Translations under genes and position numbers: made by a program
Notes under the pieces: model-generated
What the model saw: the letters and a program-made list of their open reading frames with translations, nothing else
Told to the model about the DNA's origin: nothing
The model's database searches: none
In this document: piece after piece, positions 46,796 to 58,102 of the stretch
Layout of the letters: every line of letters begins with the position of its first letter
How positions within the stretch are numbered: position 1 is the stretch's first letter
From: Phytophthora quininea
Taxonomy: Eukaryota > Oomycota > Peronosporomycetes > Peronosporales > Peronosporaceae
Direction: 5' to 3'
Assembly: GCA_011947345.1 (NCBI GenBank)
Contig: JAAVTG010000008.1
Span: forward strand, 21,427-85,426
Length of the DNA stretch: 64,000 bases

Positions 46796-46823
46796 GTACT
46801 GAAAGGGTTAACCCTTTCAGTAC
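46796..46823. repeat. 28-nt perfect palindrome centred on TTAA (piggyBac-like ends head to head)
   Basis: GTACTGAAAGGG, TTAA, CCCTTTCAGTAC: every base pairs with its mirror. TTAA is the piggyBac target duplication, and ends starting CCC are typical. The right half begins the Fanzor-bearing element; the left half looks like the opposite end of another copy. Confidence 0.7.
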
Positions 46824-47167
46824 CGGATTGGGAATGGGTTCTTGTCCGCGTTTGCTCGATGCTGGACAAGCATTTACAAACAACACGCGCATGGGATGGA
46901 TTGAAAGAGATGGAAGTGGCCGATAGGAGTTCTCCTGGTGATAAGCACTAATAGCTCGGTCGAAATAAATGCTATTTCTTCTGGATGCAAAAGCGTTGTC
47001 ATACCGAAGAACAGCGTGATTAGCGGTTCGATGGAGACAAAGCATGGGCCCAATGCCATAGATGGTGAAATTAGAGTAAGATCCGCGATGCAGCATCGTC
47101 ATACCGCTGGGTCAAGGTGGAGGAGGAGAAGCAGCTTTCAAAACCAGAGATACTACTTCGATCTTCG

Positions 47168-49582
47168 ATGGCGCGAGCATGGGTGGCTGGACGGCGCTAC
47201 ATTTTGCCATCGCTGATTGATGAGCAACTTGTTCGACCCCAGTCTTCATCAGTTCTCCATTTTCCCGATGGCCCGCAAGCGCAAGAAAACACCGGTGCCG
47301 CTAAGGCTCGCTACGCCTCCAACATCTCGAAGCTTCAAGGCATTGTCAAGACCCAACTCGTCTAAGACGAGATCCATCGGATGTGTGCGGTCATGATGCA
47401 AGTCCATTTGGAGGGGTGGCATCTCGCGAATCTACACGTCCGCAGATGTCTTCATGATGGCAAGGATGTACCGGATCTGGGGCAGATTTTTTCTACCAAT
47501 GCTGCACCGCGCCTTTGAAAGAAGTCGAAGGGCGAGATCGAGTCAAGACAGCGGAAACTACAGAGCACCCAGACCTCCATACCTCATTCCAACTCTACTG
47601 GCGACGGAGAGAAGTGTGGCAAAGTTACAGCCCACCCACGTTTGTCCGTGCATCTTGCCAGGTCGTCGCTAACGCCAGACAAACGACAGGGTTCTGCGGT
47701 TCAATTGTCAACGAGCTTGCCGGAATCATGGAGATCAACACGAGCAATCTGATTGCCCTGCAGTTCCGCCGCCGTCTTCACCAATATGTACGTTTCAAGT
47801 ACGCTCCGCGAAACAAGATTCAGCTGAGCGGCAAGAAGGTGAAAGCACTGGTTGACAGCTGCTACAAGGTGAATACCTTCGTGCTTCAGGATGAAGACGG
47901 CCAGCCCATTCTCGACAACGAGGGTGCGAGAAACGGAGATACGAATGGGTAGAGGCTGAGAACCACAAGCAGACCAAGCTCCGCAAGTGGCTTGGGAGAT
48001 CCCCTGGGAGAACAAGATCCGAGAGAACCTGCCCCACTTCGTCGAGAAGCTGAATGACATGCTGTCGTTCATGGAATCGTTCGCTGCAGAGCACCCGAAA
48101 ACAAAAGGTACTCGACTGTACTCGCTTCTCCCGTTGGGCAAGTCATTCTCGTGCGACTACATTACGCTGAACGCCAGCACGCTCTTTGACCTCTTCAGAA
48201 GAGTATTCAATGCTCCAGGTGTCCAAGAATTCATCAAGGACGCGCTGCACATGGTGCCAACGGATGAGTTCAAGATATTGAAGAAAAACAAGGCAGCTAG
48301 TGGCATATACCCGTTCGAAGTCACAACGTTTTGCAAGCGCAAGGACTTCATCTTTCGGACGCTGTTTGCGGTGGAGAAGTTTGAAACCGACACCAGCAAA
48401 TTCGCTCACGAGGTGAAGACGAACGGCTACGGCGCTTCGATGCTGTTTATCCGCCTCGGAAGCCGGAGGAGGCATCAAAGAAAAAGCGTGACAAGTCATC
48501 CAAGAAAAAGGAAGGCGAAGAACGGCTCGGCATCCGAAGTTGCGGTGGAGACGGAGGAAGGAGATGACCCTTTCGTGCAAGCGGTCAAAAAGCCCTCGTT
48601 GGACTACAAGCCCAAGGTGCTTATCGGGATCGATCCAGGGATGCGGTCGCTGTGTACTGCAGTGTCAATGGGGCGGCTCATGAAGAAACGTCAGGGGCGG
48701 CGTAAGTGGTTGGGAAATCGTGGCAAACCAAAGCGGCGGCGCCAGAACCGGCACTTCCAGCATGGACTCAAGATCTGGGAGGTCGGAACTCGTGAGTACC
48801 GCCACCTCGCCATGTTCGACAAGGGTCAATTCTGGCACAAGGAACTGAAGAAACGGGAACCGTGGTATGCTGCTGTCATCGGTGCGATGCCTTCGTTCAA
48901 GACCGCTATGTTCGACTTGTACCTCGAGCGGCTCGACTTCTTCTGGATGCACCTCAGCTTCCTGCTTGCGTTCAGTGTTGAGCTCACGTTCCTGAAATAT
49001 CGCTTCCTGGCTGACCGCATGAAGAAAAAGGCACTGGACGGTCTTGCCAAAAGGTTGGTTGGTGCCCGTACCGAGCGACAAGGTCTGCATAGCCTACGGC
49101 GATTGGAGCTGGCGTGATGGCATCAAGGGAGATCCTCCAGGCCCAGTAAAGGGCTTCGCAGCGGTACTTCAGCGCCGAGGTGCCGTGGTCCAACCAATGG
49201 ACGAGTTCCGTACGAGTAAGCTCTGCTCCAGCTGCCCCAATGCCTCAAACAGGCACGGTTGTTCACCAAGGTTAAGAAACGCAAGATGGACAGCGACGAC
49301 GCAGCTGAGGTGACGCAGGAACCCCCGATGACTTCGCTGTCCAAGAAGCAGCTGCTGGGGATCGAGGAGAAGCTCAAAATCAAGAATGCCAAAGTGCGCG
49401 AGAATTACGACATCGTGTTGAAGTCCAACTGGAACGTCCTCCTCTGTACGAACAAGCAGTGCAAGTCTACGCTTTGGGGCCGGGATGTCAACGCAGCGCG
49501 CAACATACTCAATCTTCTCCGGCGCAAGTTGCTGAACGAGAGCCCGAATATGCGAGCATTTGAGCGTGGCCAACCAGCATGA
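47168..49582 (+). pseudogene. Fanzor (eukaryotic TnpB-like RNA-guided nuclease), decayed
   Basis: Start taken at ATG 47168 (MARAWVAGRRYILPSL). A helical N-terminal region has DEIHRMCAVMM (47366 on). The RuvC-I motif VLIGIDPGMRSL has its catalytic Asp at about 48630. A basic linker follows (about 48680-48760). Then come CIAYGDWSW (about 49090), DEFRTSKLCSSC (about 49200-49235), LLCTNKQC (about 49440-49462) and GRDVNAARNIL (about 49480-49510), the RuvC-III Asp block almost identical to TnpB. DEFRTSK supplies a Glu next to the zinc ribbon, fitting the rearranged RuvC-II Glu reported for Fanzors. Breaks: an in-frame TAA at 47363-47365 and frame changes near 47515, 47955-47990, 49060 and 49240. 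The carrier and size fit the transposon-borne Fanzor1 group. Confidence 0.85.
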
Positions 49583-49767
49583 CCAGCAAGGACACCAATC
49601 GTGGGTGGAAAGACCTGATGCGCCGCTGTAGCATTTTGCTGCACTGACGCTAGAGGCAATACCCTCAGGACACGGACAAACCCGTATAACAGAGGAGCGA
49701 GGGTTGTTGGGCAATGGATCCGAACTCCTGGGCACAGCAGAGAAAACAGGCAGTGCTAAAACGTTAA
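49583..49767 (+). ncRNA. candidate guide-RNA (omega/fRNA) region of the Fanzor element
   Basis: TnpB and Fanzor guide RNAs are encoded from the 3' end of the nuclease gene to the element's right boundary, with the guide just past it. Here the 180 bases between the Fanzor stop and the right TTAA are the only candidate; the guide would begin at about 49764-49768. No scaffold hairpin was proven by eye. Position-based inference only. Confidence 0.3.
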
Positions 49768-49779
49768 TTGGGGCTGTAT

Positions 49780-51264
49780 TCATTCCAGTCGACGCCGGAG
49801 GGATCGGTCGATAAGCGAGTTCTCTATCAGTTCTCGATGAGCTCGTATGTTTTGTCCTGCGTGGACGATCAGGAAGTTGGTGAGCGCTCGAAGCGTATCT
49901 GGGTCGCATCTCGTTTTGGCGTCTTGGTCGAAGCAGATGAGCGAGCACAGCTGCAGCTCCGTCAGTTCTCGATCACCAGTCGATTCCTCCGAGCGCTTCG
50001 CGATCGCGTAGCCTCGAAAGTGGTAAGCTAAACCACGCAACATCTTGTGTCGGATCTCCACGGGCACAGCACGAGAGACCCAGATGATGACGTCGCGGTC
50101 CTGCTCCACGAACCGCCGAACCACTTGCTTAACGCTCACATCAGCTCGCGCGTTGTTAGAGAAGACCTCCTTCGTAAAGTCCTCGACGATTGTGTACGGC
50201 ATGTCGAGATCCTATCAGCAAATTTGTCAATTAGTCACAGGAAACAAGAGCTTGTACATTGATCTTACCTTTGCGGTCTTCTCGTACAAGCTGCTGTAGC
50301 CCATGTGCTTGTTGACACCTTTGAAGTGGTCCCACACGGCCTCTTTCGTGTCCTGAACTGCAAATGGCAGCACTTTATGCGTGAAGAACTCGAGGTACTT
50401 GCCATTGACGTCTTCACGCATATGCACGTCGCCTGAAGAAACTCTCAAGCTCGCCAAGCCGTTCGCTTCAAACACCGCGTCCAACTCCCTGTACGCAGTG
50501 TCGATGCGTCGAAACAGCCCTTCAAACTCGCCAACATTCCCCTGGAAGTCGAGAACCTGCACGACATGAGGTTCTGCCCACCGAGTGTCCACCAACGGCG
50601 AGCATTCCGCAAACTAAAAGCCATACCAACATCAGTCAAAAGCGAATCTGTAGGAGCCTCAACAACGCACCAATTGGTGGGTCCGCTTCTGCAAGAGCGT
50701 CTTGAGACTGTCGGCCACTCTGCGTTGTCGCTCCACCGCCAGTTTGAGCTTGGTGTTGTCTCTCTCGGCAGCTTCTCGACGATGTCGCTGTCGCTCTGCT
50801 AACTCCTCCCACGCATTGCGAGTATGCGAACCAGCCTTTACCAATATCAATGAATCGTTAATTGATGGCGCTGGGTCATAACTCGGCAGCTTCTTGCCGC
50901 TCTTTAGCGTCTCGAGATCAAGTTGCAGTCTGGCCAACTGCTCCCTCAGCATTGCAATCTCCCGCGTGCGCTCCTTGCGTCCTCGATTTGGGTCTCCGTA
51001 GACTCCTGCCCTGCGTAGAAGCCTCTTACGCTCGTTGGTCTCATCTCGTCGACGCTGCTTCTCCTCGGCTGACAGTCTGCAATGACCTCTCTTCTGCTTG
51101 GTCGTGGACTGCTCTGTAGCCTTCGATCCAACGTCTTGCCCTGTATTGGAGCTGTCCAGAGTCCATTGCGGTGCTGCCGGCTGCGGCTCTTCGAGCACAA
51201 ACTCTTCCACGAAGGACAGCGCGGCCTCGAAAGCTTGGTCGTCGTCCACCGGGAAGAACGCCAT
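49780..51264 (-). CDS. bZIP-like / START-like paralogue E (apparently intact)
   Basis: Three exons: 51264 to about 50675, about 50610-50273, and about 50212-49780. Start MAFFPVDDDQAFEAALSFVEEF; basic region YGDPNRGRKERTREIAMLREQL; exon 2 begins FAECSPL and carries the GLASLRVSSGDVHMRED block; the 432-nt last exon ends RRRLE. No frame break seen. Its stop codon lies 13 bp from the right TTAA of the Fanzor element, so the insertion barely missed its coding sequence and its 3' untranslated region must overlap the element. Confidence 0.75.
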
Positions 51265-51494
51265 GCTTTTGACTCTACCAGATGACTTGTCCCACCTGGG
51301 GCGCTTTGCATAGATGCAGAGTGAGCGATTGGGATGGTCGATGTCTTCAACACCTTGCAGTCGCTTTGGCTGAACAATGACGCATTGCCAATGAGGAACT
51401 GGTGGTCTTATTGTTTTTGAGGTGAGTTGTGTCTGTGTATCATGGATGAGGTTGCTACTGCATCAACGCATCCGTAGTTATCAATGAGCCCGTC

Positions 51495-53003
51495 TCAGTG
51501 AGCCTGCAAGTTCACTTTGAGAGATCGATCCACAAGAGCATTTTCAATCAGCTCCCTGTGTGCTCGTATTCCCTGCGTGCCGTGAACCACAAGGAAGTGC
51601 GTAATGGCGCGAAGAGAGTCCGGGCCTAGTTGGGTGCCCGCGTCCTGATCGAGCGAAATGAAAGAGCACAACTGCAGCTCTGAGAATTCGCAATCTGGTG
51701 TCGACTCGACCGACCGTTTGGTCAGTGTGTAGCCTCGAAATCGGTAGGCTAAGCCACGGAGGAGTTTGTGCTTGACCTCTATAGGAACGGCGCTGGAGAC
51801 CCAAATGACCACATCTCGGTCGTCTTCCAGGTAGCGACGCACCACTTGCTTCACTCACGTCTGCTCGAGCGTTGCTCGAATGCACCTCCATCGTAAAGTC
51901 CTCGGCAATCGTGAACGGCTCAACGAGGTCCTACCAGAGGAGAAAAAATGTTAGAATATAGGAGACTAACGATTTCCAAGTCAGATACCTTTGCAGTCTT
52001 ATTGTAGAGACTACTGTGGCCTCGGTGTTTCTCGACCCCTTTGAAGTGCTCCCAGACAGCGTCCGTCGTGTCACGCATTCGAAATGGCAGCACTTTGCGC
52101 GTGAAAAACTCGAGGTAGTTACCGTCAGCGTCTTCGCGCATGTGCACGCTCTTGGGGAGACTTGTTCACTTGCAAGCCCATTGGTTCTGAACAGGTCGTC
52201 CAACTCACGATGAGCGGTGTCCACCCGACGGAGCAGTTCCTGGTACTCTCGAACGTCGCCACAAAAATCGACAACGTGCAGAACGTGAGGCTCAGGGCTG
52301 ACTGCAGTCACCAACGACGAGCATTCAGAGACCTGCACATGAACCGTTAAACAACTTTAGTTAGGGAAGACTCTCTCCAATATCAAGACGGCCCCGTACC
52401 AGTTGCCGTGTCCGCTTCTGCAAGACGTTTTTCAAGCTATCCGCCACTTTGTGTTGTCGTTCCACCGCGAGTCTTAACCGAATGTTGTCCCGCTCCGCCG
52501 CCTCTCGTCGACACCTCTGTCTTTCTGCAAGTTCTTCCCACACACTCTGCGTCTGCGATGTCAACGCCAGCGACTGCCTCGCTTGTTGTGCTCCCCGCTT
52601 TCCAGAAGACTGGGCCTGCCAATGCTGCAAGGTAATCTGCAGCTTTTTCAACTGCTGGCGTAGCGACGCAACCTCTTTCGAGCGCATGTTGCGAGCGTAG
52701 TTGGAGTCCCTGTAGACGCCAGCCCTGCGCAGCAACTTCTTCCTCTCATTGACGTCTTCCTGGCGTCTCCGCTTCTCCTCACTGGACAAAACCTTTAACG
52801 GCACCTTACAGCGAGGCTTCACGACTCTCAATGCTCCAGCCGTTGAGACTATCGACTCCGCCTCGCTACAGTCTTGATACCGAGCAGCAGCCTCTTCCTC
52901 CGCACCTGCAACACCTCCCACCTCTGCTTCGTCGAACCGATACTCGTCCACAAAGGACAGCGCCGCCTCGAAGGCCTTGTCGTCGCCGTCGCCTAGGAAC
53001 GCC
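51495..53003 (-). pseudogene. bZIP-like / START-like paralogue F (two frame changes)
   Basis: Start 53003 (MAFLGDGDDKAFEAALSFVDEY); basic region YRDSNYARNMRSKEVASLRQQL. A 1-nt loss lies near 52153 (after QVSP, in a C4 run) and a 2-nt loss near 51852 (after ARAD). The stretch between is out of register but the two losses add to three, restoring the frame for the last exon. No stop appears in exon 2's wrong frame, so a protein with a scrambled middle is possible. The last 119 codons read normally to LQAH-stop. Confidence 0.6.
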
Positions 53004-53091
53004 ATGCTGTGTGTTGGTCTCTGGTACAAAACTTGGACGGTGTCTCCAGCTGTGACTCGAACAGGGACACACCACAACAGTAAGTTCCTCT

Positions 53092-54530
53092 TTACAGTCT
53101 CACTGATCGATCCACCAACGCATTTTCAATGAGTTCGCAGTGAGCTTGAATGTCCCTAGCTCCGTGGATAATGAGGAAGTGCGTGAGAGCGCGCAGAGTG
53201 TCGGGGTCGTAGTTTGTTCCGGCGTCGAGGTCCAGCGAAATGAGCGAGCACAATTGCAGCTCGGACAGCTCCTGTCCTTCGGTCGATGCGTTGGAGCGCT
53301 TGGTGATGGCGTAGCCTCGGAAGTTGTAGGCCATTCCCAAGAAGAGTTTGTGCTTGATCTCGATGGGGACGGCGCGCGAAACCCAAATGACCACGTCGCG
53401 GTCTGCTTCCACATAGCGTCGCACCACTTGCTTCATACGCACATCAGCTCGCGCAGTGTTGGAGAAGACCTCCTTCGTAAAGTCCTCGACGATAGTGTAC
53501 GGTTCATCCAGGTCCTTTAGAAGCAGCAAAAACAACGGCAAGCGTCAGGCCAAGCAAGTGAAGAAGCTGGAACAGTCATCATACCTTTGCAGTCTTCTCG
53601 TACAGACTGCTGTAGCCCATGTGCTTCTCGACGCCTTTGAAGTGGTTCCAAGTAGTTTCGGTCGTTTCTTGTACGCGAAATGGCAGCGTCTTCCGCGTGA
53701 AGAACTTGAGGTACTTGCCGTCGACACCTTCGCGCACATGTACGTCGCCTGGGGAAACTTTCATGCTAGCCATCCTGTTGGCTTCGAATACCGCGTCGAT
53801 TTCTCGATACGCTGTGTCTTGCTGCTGAAACAAGGCTTGAAACTCGTCGATGTCTCTGCAACAGCCAACAACAGTGACGATTGGATGAGGTGCCCAGCTC
53901 TCCGATAACGAAGCGCATTCGTTCACCTGCAACCACGAGCAAAGGCGTATTAGTACAGGTACAGCGTACGTTAACGCATCCATAGCAAGTCCCGTACCAG
54001 CTCAGTTGTTCGCTTCCGCATGAGTGCCTTCAGGTTTCCCGCCACTTTCCGCTGTCGTTCCACAGCGAGTTTCAAGCGGATATTCTCGCGCTCTGCTGCT
54101 TGGCGTCGAAGTTGCTGCCGCTCTGCTATCTCCTGCCACATCGTCAATGACTGTGGTGTCAACAGCAAGTGACCTGCATCCGCAATCGAAGTCTCATTCT
54201 GCTGTGCCGTTCTTCGTGACTGCTTCTTCTCCCTTGTTTTTAAAGCCTGCAGACTAATCTGCAGTGTCTTGACCAGCTCACGGAGGGCTGCAACCTCTCT
54301 CGTGCGCTCGTTGCGTGCACGGTTCGAGTCTGCGTACACGCCAGCTCTTCGCAGCAGCTTTTGCGTTCGTTGATATCCTCCCGCTGACTCTGCTTGCTTG
54401 TTGTCGCACCCTGAGCATCTTCGTGGGTCAGAGCGCTCTGCAGAGCTTGACATTCCTGCTCGTCGAACGGATACTCGTCGACGAAGGACAGCGCGGCCTC
54501 GAACCCCTTGCCGTCGTCGTCCAGGAGCAT
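53092..54530 (-). CDS. bZIP-like / START-like paralogue G (one frame change)
   Basis: Start 54530 (MLLDDDGKGFEAALSFVDEY), lacking the usual MAF opening. A 1-nt loss near 54358 (an AAAAG run right before the LLRRAGVYADSNRARNERTREV basic region) puts the basic region out of frame. The rest is complete: exon 2 begins VNECASL, and the last exon starts DLDEPYTIVEDFTKEVFSN and ends RSVRL at 53092. The linker between N-terminal helix and basic region is the shortest in the array. Confidence 0.65.
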
Positions 54531-54687
54531 CGCGGCAAGAAAATCTTTGTCACGTAGTACTTGCTGAATGCTGAGACGGGCAGAGAAAAGGTACCAACTT
54601 GACGATCGCTACAGGTTGTACATGTACATGCAGCACAACAGCTTTTTCTTACGGGTAATTCAGTGAGTCTACGGGTCTACTAGGTCC

Positions 54688-56239
54688 TCACAGCATCTTG
54701 TGAGCGAGAGCTTGGTCTATGAGGGCATTTTCAATGCCATTTTGATGAACGCGCATGTTTTGCGCCGTGTTGACGATCAGGAAGTTGGTGAGCGCTCGCA
54801 GATTGTCGGGGCCATATCTCGCTTCCGCTTCTTGGTCAAAGGTGATCAGCGTGCAGAACTGCAGCTGGGAGATCTCTTTGCCTGATGTCGAAGCCGACGA
54901 GCGCTTGGTAAGTGCGTGGCCCCGTAGATGATACGTCAGTCCACGAAGCATTTTGTGCTTGATCTCTGCAGGCGCAACGCTCGCTACCCAGATCACGATA
55001 TCTCGGTCGTCTTCCACGTAGCGTCGCACTACCTGCTTCATCTTGACGTCAGCGCGAGCGTTGTTGGAATACACCTCCTTCGTAAAGTCCTCGACGATCG
55101 TGTACGGCTCATCCAGAGGCTGCACAAAAGAAACCACCAGCAAAATTAAGTCAATTGGCGAGGGATCTTGCAGCACAATGGTGCCAAACCTTTGCTGTCT
55201 TCTCGTACAGGCTGCCGTTGCCCATGTGCTTGTCGGTGCCTTTAAAGTGCTTCCAAGCAGCTTCAGCAGTTGTGCGAAGCGGGTACGGAAGGACTTTGTT
55301 TGAAAAGAATTCCAGATATTTGCCGCCATCGTTTTCGCGGATATGAACATCACTTGGCGTTATCGCCATGTCTGATAGACCGTTTGCCGAGAAGACAGCG
55401 TCAATACCGTGGCGAGCAGCTTCGAGGTGTCTGAAAAGTCCTTGAAACGAACTAACATCGCCACGGAAGTCCAGCACGTGGACGACCTGGTGCTTCTTGC
55501 AGGGTGTGCTCGTAAAGCAAGAACACTCGTTCGTCTGCAACAAACCAACAAAAGGATTAGTGACAACCATGTCCGAGAACTTAGCAGTGAGCATTGTACC
55601 AGCTGACTCGCTCGCTTCTGTAACAAGCTGCTTAAAGAGTGCGCCACCTTTCGCTGCCGTTCCAGGACGAGTTTCAAGCGGATATTTTCTCGCTCCGCTT
55701 CCTTTCGTCGACGCTGCTGTCGATCCGCGATCTCATGCCACACGCCAGATATCTGGGACCTGGAACTCGTCAGCGCTAACGATTTTAACGTCGCTTGCTT
55801 GGCTGCTTTCTCTCGTGATGACGTTCCAGTTAAAGACTTCTGGCACTGCAACGTCTTCAAGTCGAGCTGCAGTTTTTCGATCCTCTCGCGAAGATAAGCG
55901 ATCTCCAATTTGCGCTCGTTGCGGACTCGGTTGGAGTCTCCATAGACACCCGTCTTGCGCAGCAACTTCTTCCGTGCATTGATTTCTGCCCGACGATTCC
56001 TTTTGTCCAACAGTACTGTGTCTGGTAAATATCCTTGCTGAGGTCTCATCGGGTGGATGCTGGTGCTTCCGCGAGCAGGTTTTGAGGCTAAAGTCGTCGA
56101 CACCAACTGCGTCTCGCCTATTGCCGAGCTGGCATTCTGCCTAGCAGAGAGACCCCCTCAGCGCCTCGTCGAACGGGAACTCGTCCACGAACGACATCGT
56201 CGCCTCCAGCACCTTCTCATCGTCGTCCAGAGCGATCAT
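54688..56239 (-). CDS. bZIP-like / START-like paralogue H (one frame change)
   Basis: Start 56239 (MIALDDDEKVLEATMSFVDEF). A run of five C (56153-56157 plus strand) shifts the frame after residue about 28 and yields an early stop unless corrected by 1 nt. Beyond it the basic region YGDSNRVRNERKLEIAYLRERI, the long QSK-rich linker, exon 2 (TNECSCF start) and the final exon to AHKML all read through. Closest to I by the C-terminal exon (ENALIDQAL). Confidence 0.65.
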
Positions 56240-56438
56240 CGTATGACAGCCGTCGTTAGTAGAGCAGTTCTACTCGTGGAGGAGAATGATTCCATCGAGG
56301 AGACACAAAGATCACGAAGTTGTCGGATCGACGATGTGATGCCGCCTGGATTTGACCGACATCCGTTTGACGCATGTCTTGAGCTTGCTCAACTTGGTCC
56401 AGTCATCCGCATCGTGATGTTGCAACATAGCTGTCAGT

Positions 56439-57953
56439 TCATTGTGTGTGCTTTTGCAGAGCTCGATCGACTAGTGCGCTCTCAATGCGCTCCTGGTGGT
56501 TTCTAATGTTTTGCACGGTGTTGGCAATGAGGAAGTTGGCGAGCGTCCGCACGTTCGCTGGGTCGCACCTCATACCAGTCTCTTGATCAAGAGAAATAAG
56601 TGAACAAAACTGGAGCTGCGATAACTCGCGATCTGGAGTCGAAGCAGCGGAACGCTTTGTCAGCGCATAGCCTTGGAGGTGATACGTCAGACCGCGGAGG
56701 ATTTTGTGCTTGATCTCCGCAGGTGACACGCGCGAAATCCAAATCACGATGTCTCGGTCTTGCTCCACGAAGCGCTTGACGACTTGCTTTACCTTGATAT
56801 CAGCTCGCGAGCTGTTGGAGAACAGCTCCTTGGTAAAGGCCTCGACGATCGTGTAGGGCTTGTCGAGATTCTGTTTGGACAGTTGCCGAGTTAGATCAAA
56901 GCCATTTCTCCGGCCACCAGCAACGAATTACCTTTGCGGACTTCTCGTAGATGCTGCCGTTGCTCGAGTGCTTTTTCGTGCCTTTGAAGTGATTCCAAGC
57001 AGCTTCCGTCGCATCTTGCAGTCCGAATGGCAGCACTTTGTTTGCAAACAGCTCGAGATATTTGCCGCCAACCCCTTCGCGAATGTGCACGTCGCTTGGA
57101 GAGATGACCATATTTGCGAGTCCGTTCGCAGCGAAGACCGCGTCGATTTCTCTATGAGCAGCCTCCATCTGTCGGAAGAGACTCTGGAACTCGCCGATAT
57201 CTCCGTGGAAGTCCATCACTCGCACGATCTGAGGCTGCGGACAGCCAAACATCCCAAACGTCGAGCACTCGTTCACCTGCAGAGCCATAAAATCAATAAA
57301 GGCAAACTACACGGGAAACTGCAAGAAGGACAACAGCTCCTTACCAGTTGACTCGCTCGCCTCTTCATCAAGAGCTTCAGACTGTCCGCCATCTTGGTAT
57401 GGCGGTCCACTGCCAATTTCAGGCGAGCATTTTCCAACTCCACCTCTTCTCTTCGACGTCTTTGACGATCGGCAACTGCGTGCCACAAGCTCGGGATCTC
57501 CTCATGCATTGCGACTAACTGTCTCGTCACTACCTCGTTTCCTCGATGGTATTGAGAAATCTTGTTCGTCTTGCTCTGCAGTGTCTGCAGGTCCAGCGTG
57601 AGCTTCTCAATTTGTTCACGCAGGAAGGCAATTTCCTGTCGTCGAGCATTGCGAGCTCGGTTCGGGTCTCCGTAGACTCCAGCTCTTCTCAGCAGCTTCT
57701 TCCTCTCGTTGATCTTGGCTCGCTTGGTCTCTTGGTCTTCCTTTGAATTCGGCGGCTTGGAGATCTTGCAGCGCGGCGCAGGAACCACCGACGTTGACGT
57801 CGTTGTCGTTCGCTGTGCTGTCGCCACAACGGAATTCACAGCAGGAACGTCTTGCTCAGTCGATGCTGAAGGACCGTCACCCACGTAGTCATCTAGGAAG
57901 GATAGCGCCGCCTCCAACACTTGGGCATCATCGACGGGAAAGCTGGCCGCCAT
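56439..57953 (-). CDS. bZIP-like / START-like paralogue I (intact reference copy)
   Basis: Exons 57953-57345, 57276-56932 and 56870-56439, all GT-AG and in phase, give 461 residues. Layout: an acidic helix with the family signature DDAQVLEAALSFLDDY (residues 5-20); a variable linker; a bZIP-like segment (about 85-125) with RRAGVYGDPNRARNARRQEI and leucines at heptad spacing; a second helix (about 160-203); exon 2 starting VNECSTF and carrying HIREGVGGKYLELFANKVLPF; and a 144-codon last exon with YTIVEAFTKEL, QVVKRFVEQDRDIVIWISRVSP and GYALTKRSAAST. That last part resembles START/helix-grip lipid-binding proteins in pattern only. From memory, this family is labelled 'M96 mating-specific' in Phytophthora. 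Transcription-factor activity is inferred. Confidence 0.8.
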
Positions 57954-58102
57954 CGGGAGTCTTGTCCCACACTAAAAACCGACAATGACTCATGACCGCA
58001 AGGCACGATTTGCCACATGGTCTCCAACAGCAGAGACCATGAGAGGCATGATGAGTTGTCATATAATTTGGGAACTATTTGTTCGTCTACATCCTCTAGC
58101 TG

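Larger units (their letters stand above)
46808..49767 (+). mobile_element. TTAA-flanked, piggyBac-like element carrying a Fanzor gene
   Basis: About 2.95 kb between TTAA (46808-46811) and TTAA (49764-49767). The left end reads CCCTTTCAGTACCGG. The right end in reverse complement reads CGTTTTAGCACTGCC, which shares only about 9-10 of 14 bases with the left. So the right boundary is tentative. A 7-bp-stem hairpin (CTTGTCC at 46841-46847, GGACAAG at 46864-46870) lies just inside the left end. No transposase gene is visible, so the carrier would need one supplied elsewhere. It is inserted exactly between paralogues D and E of the tandem array. Confidence 0.5.

Noticed and set aside
46808..49767. 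IS607-type serine recombinase partner for the Fanzor
   Set aside because: Some Fanzors travel with serine recombinases, but no such gene or motif is present; the ends look piggyBac-like instead.
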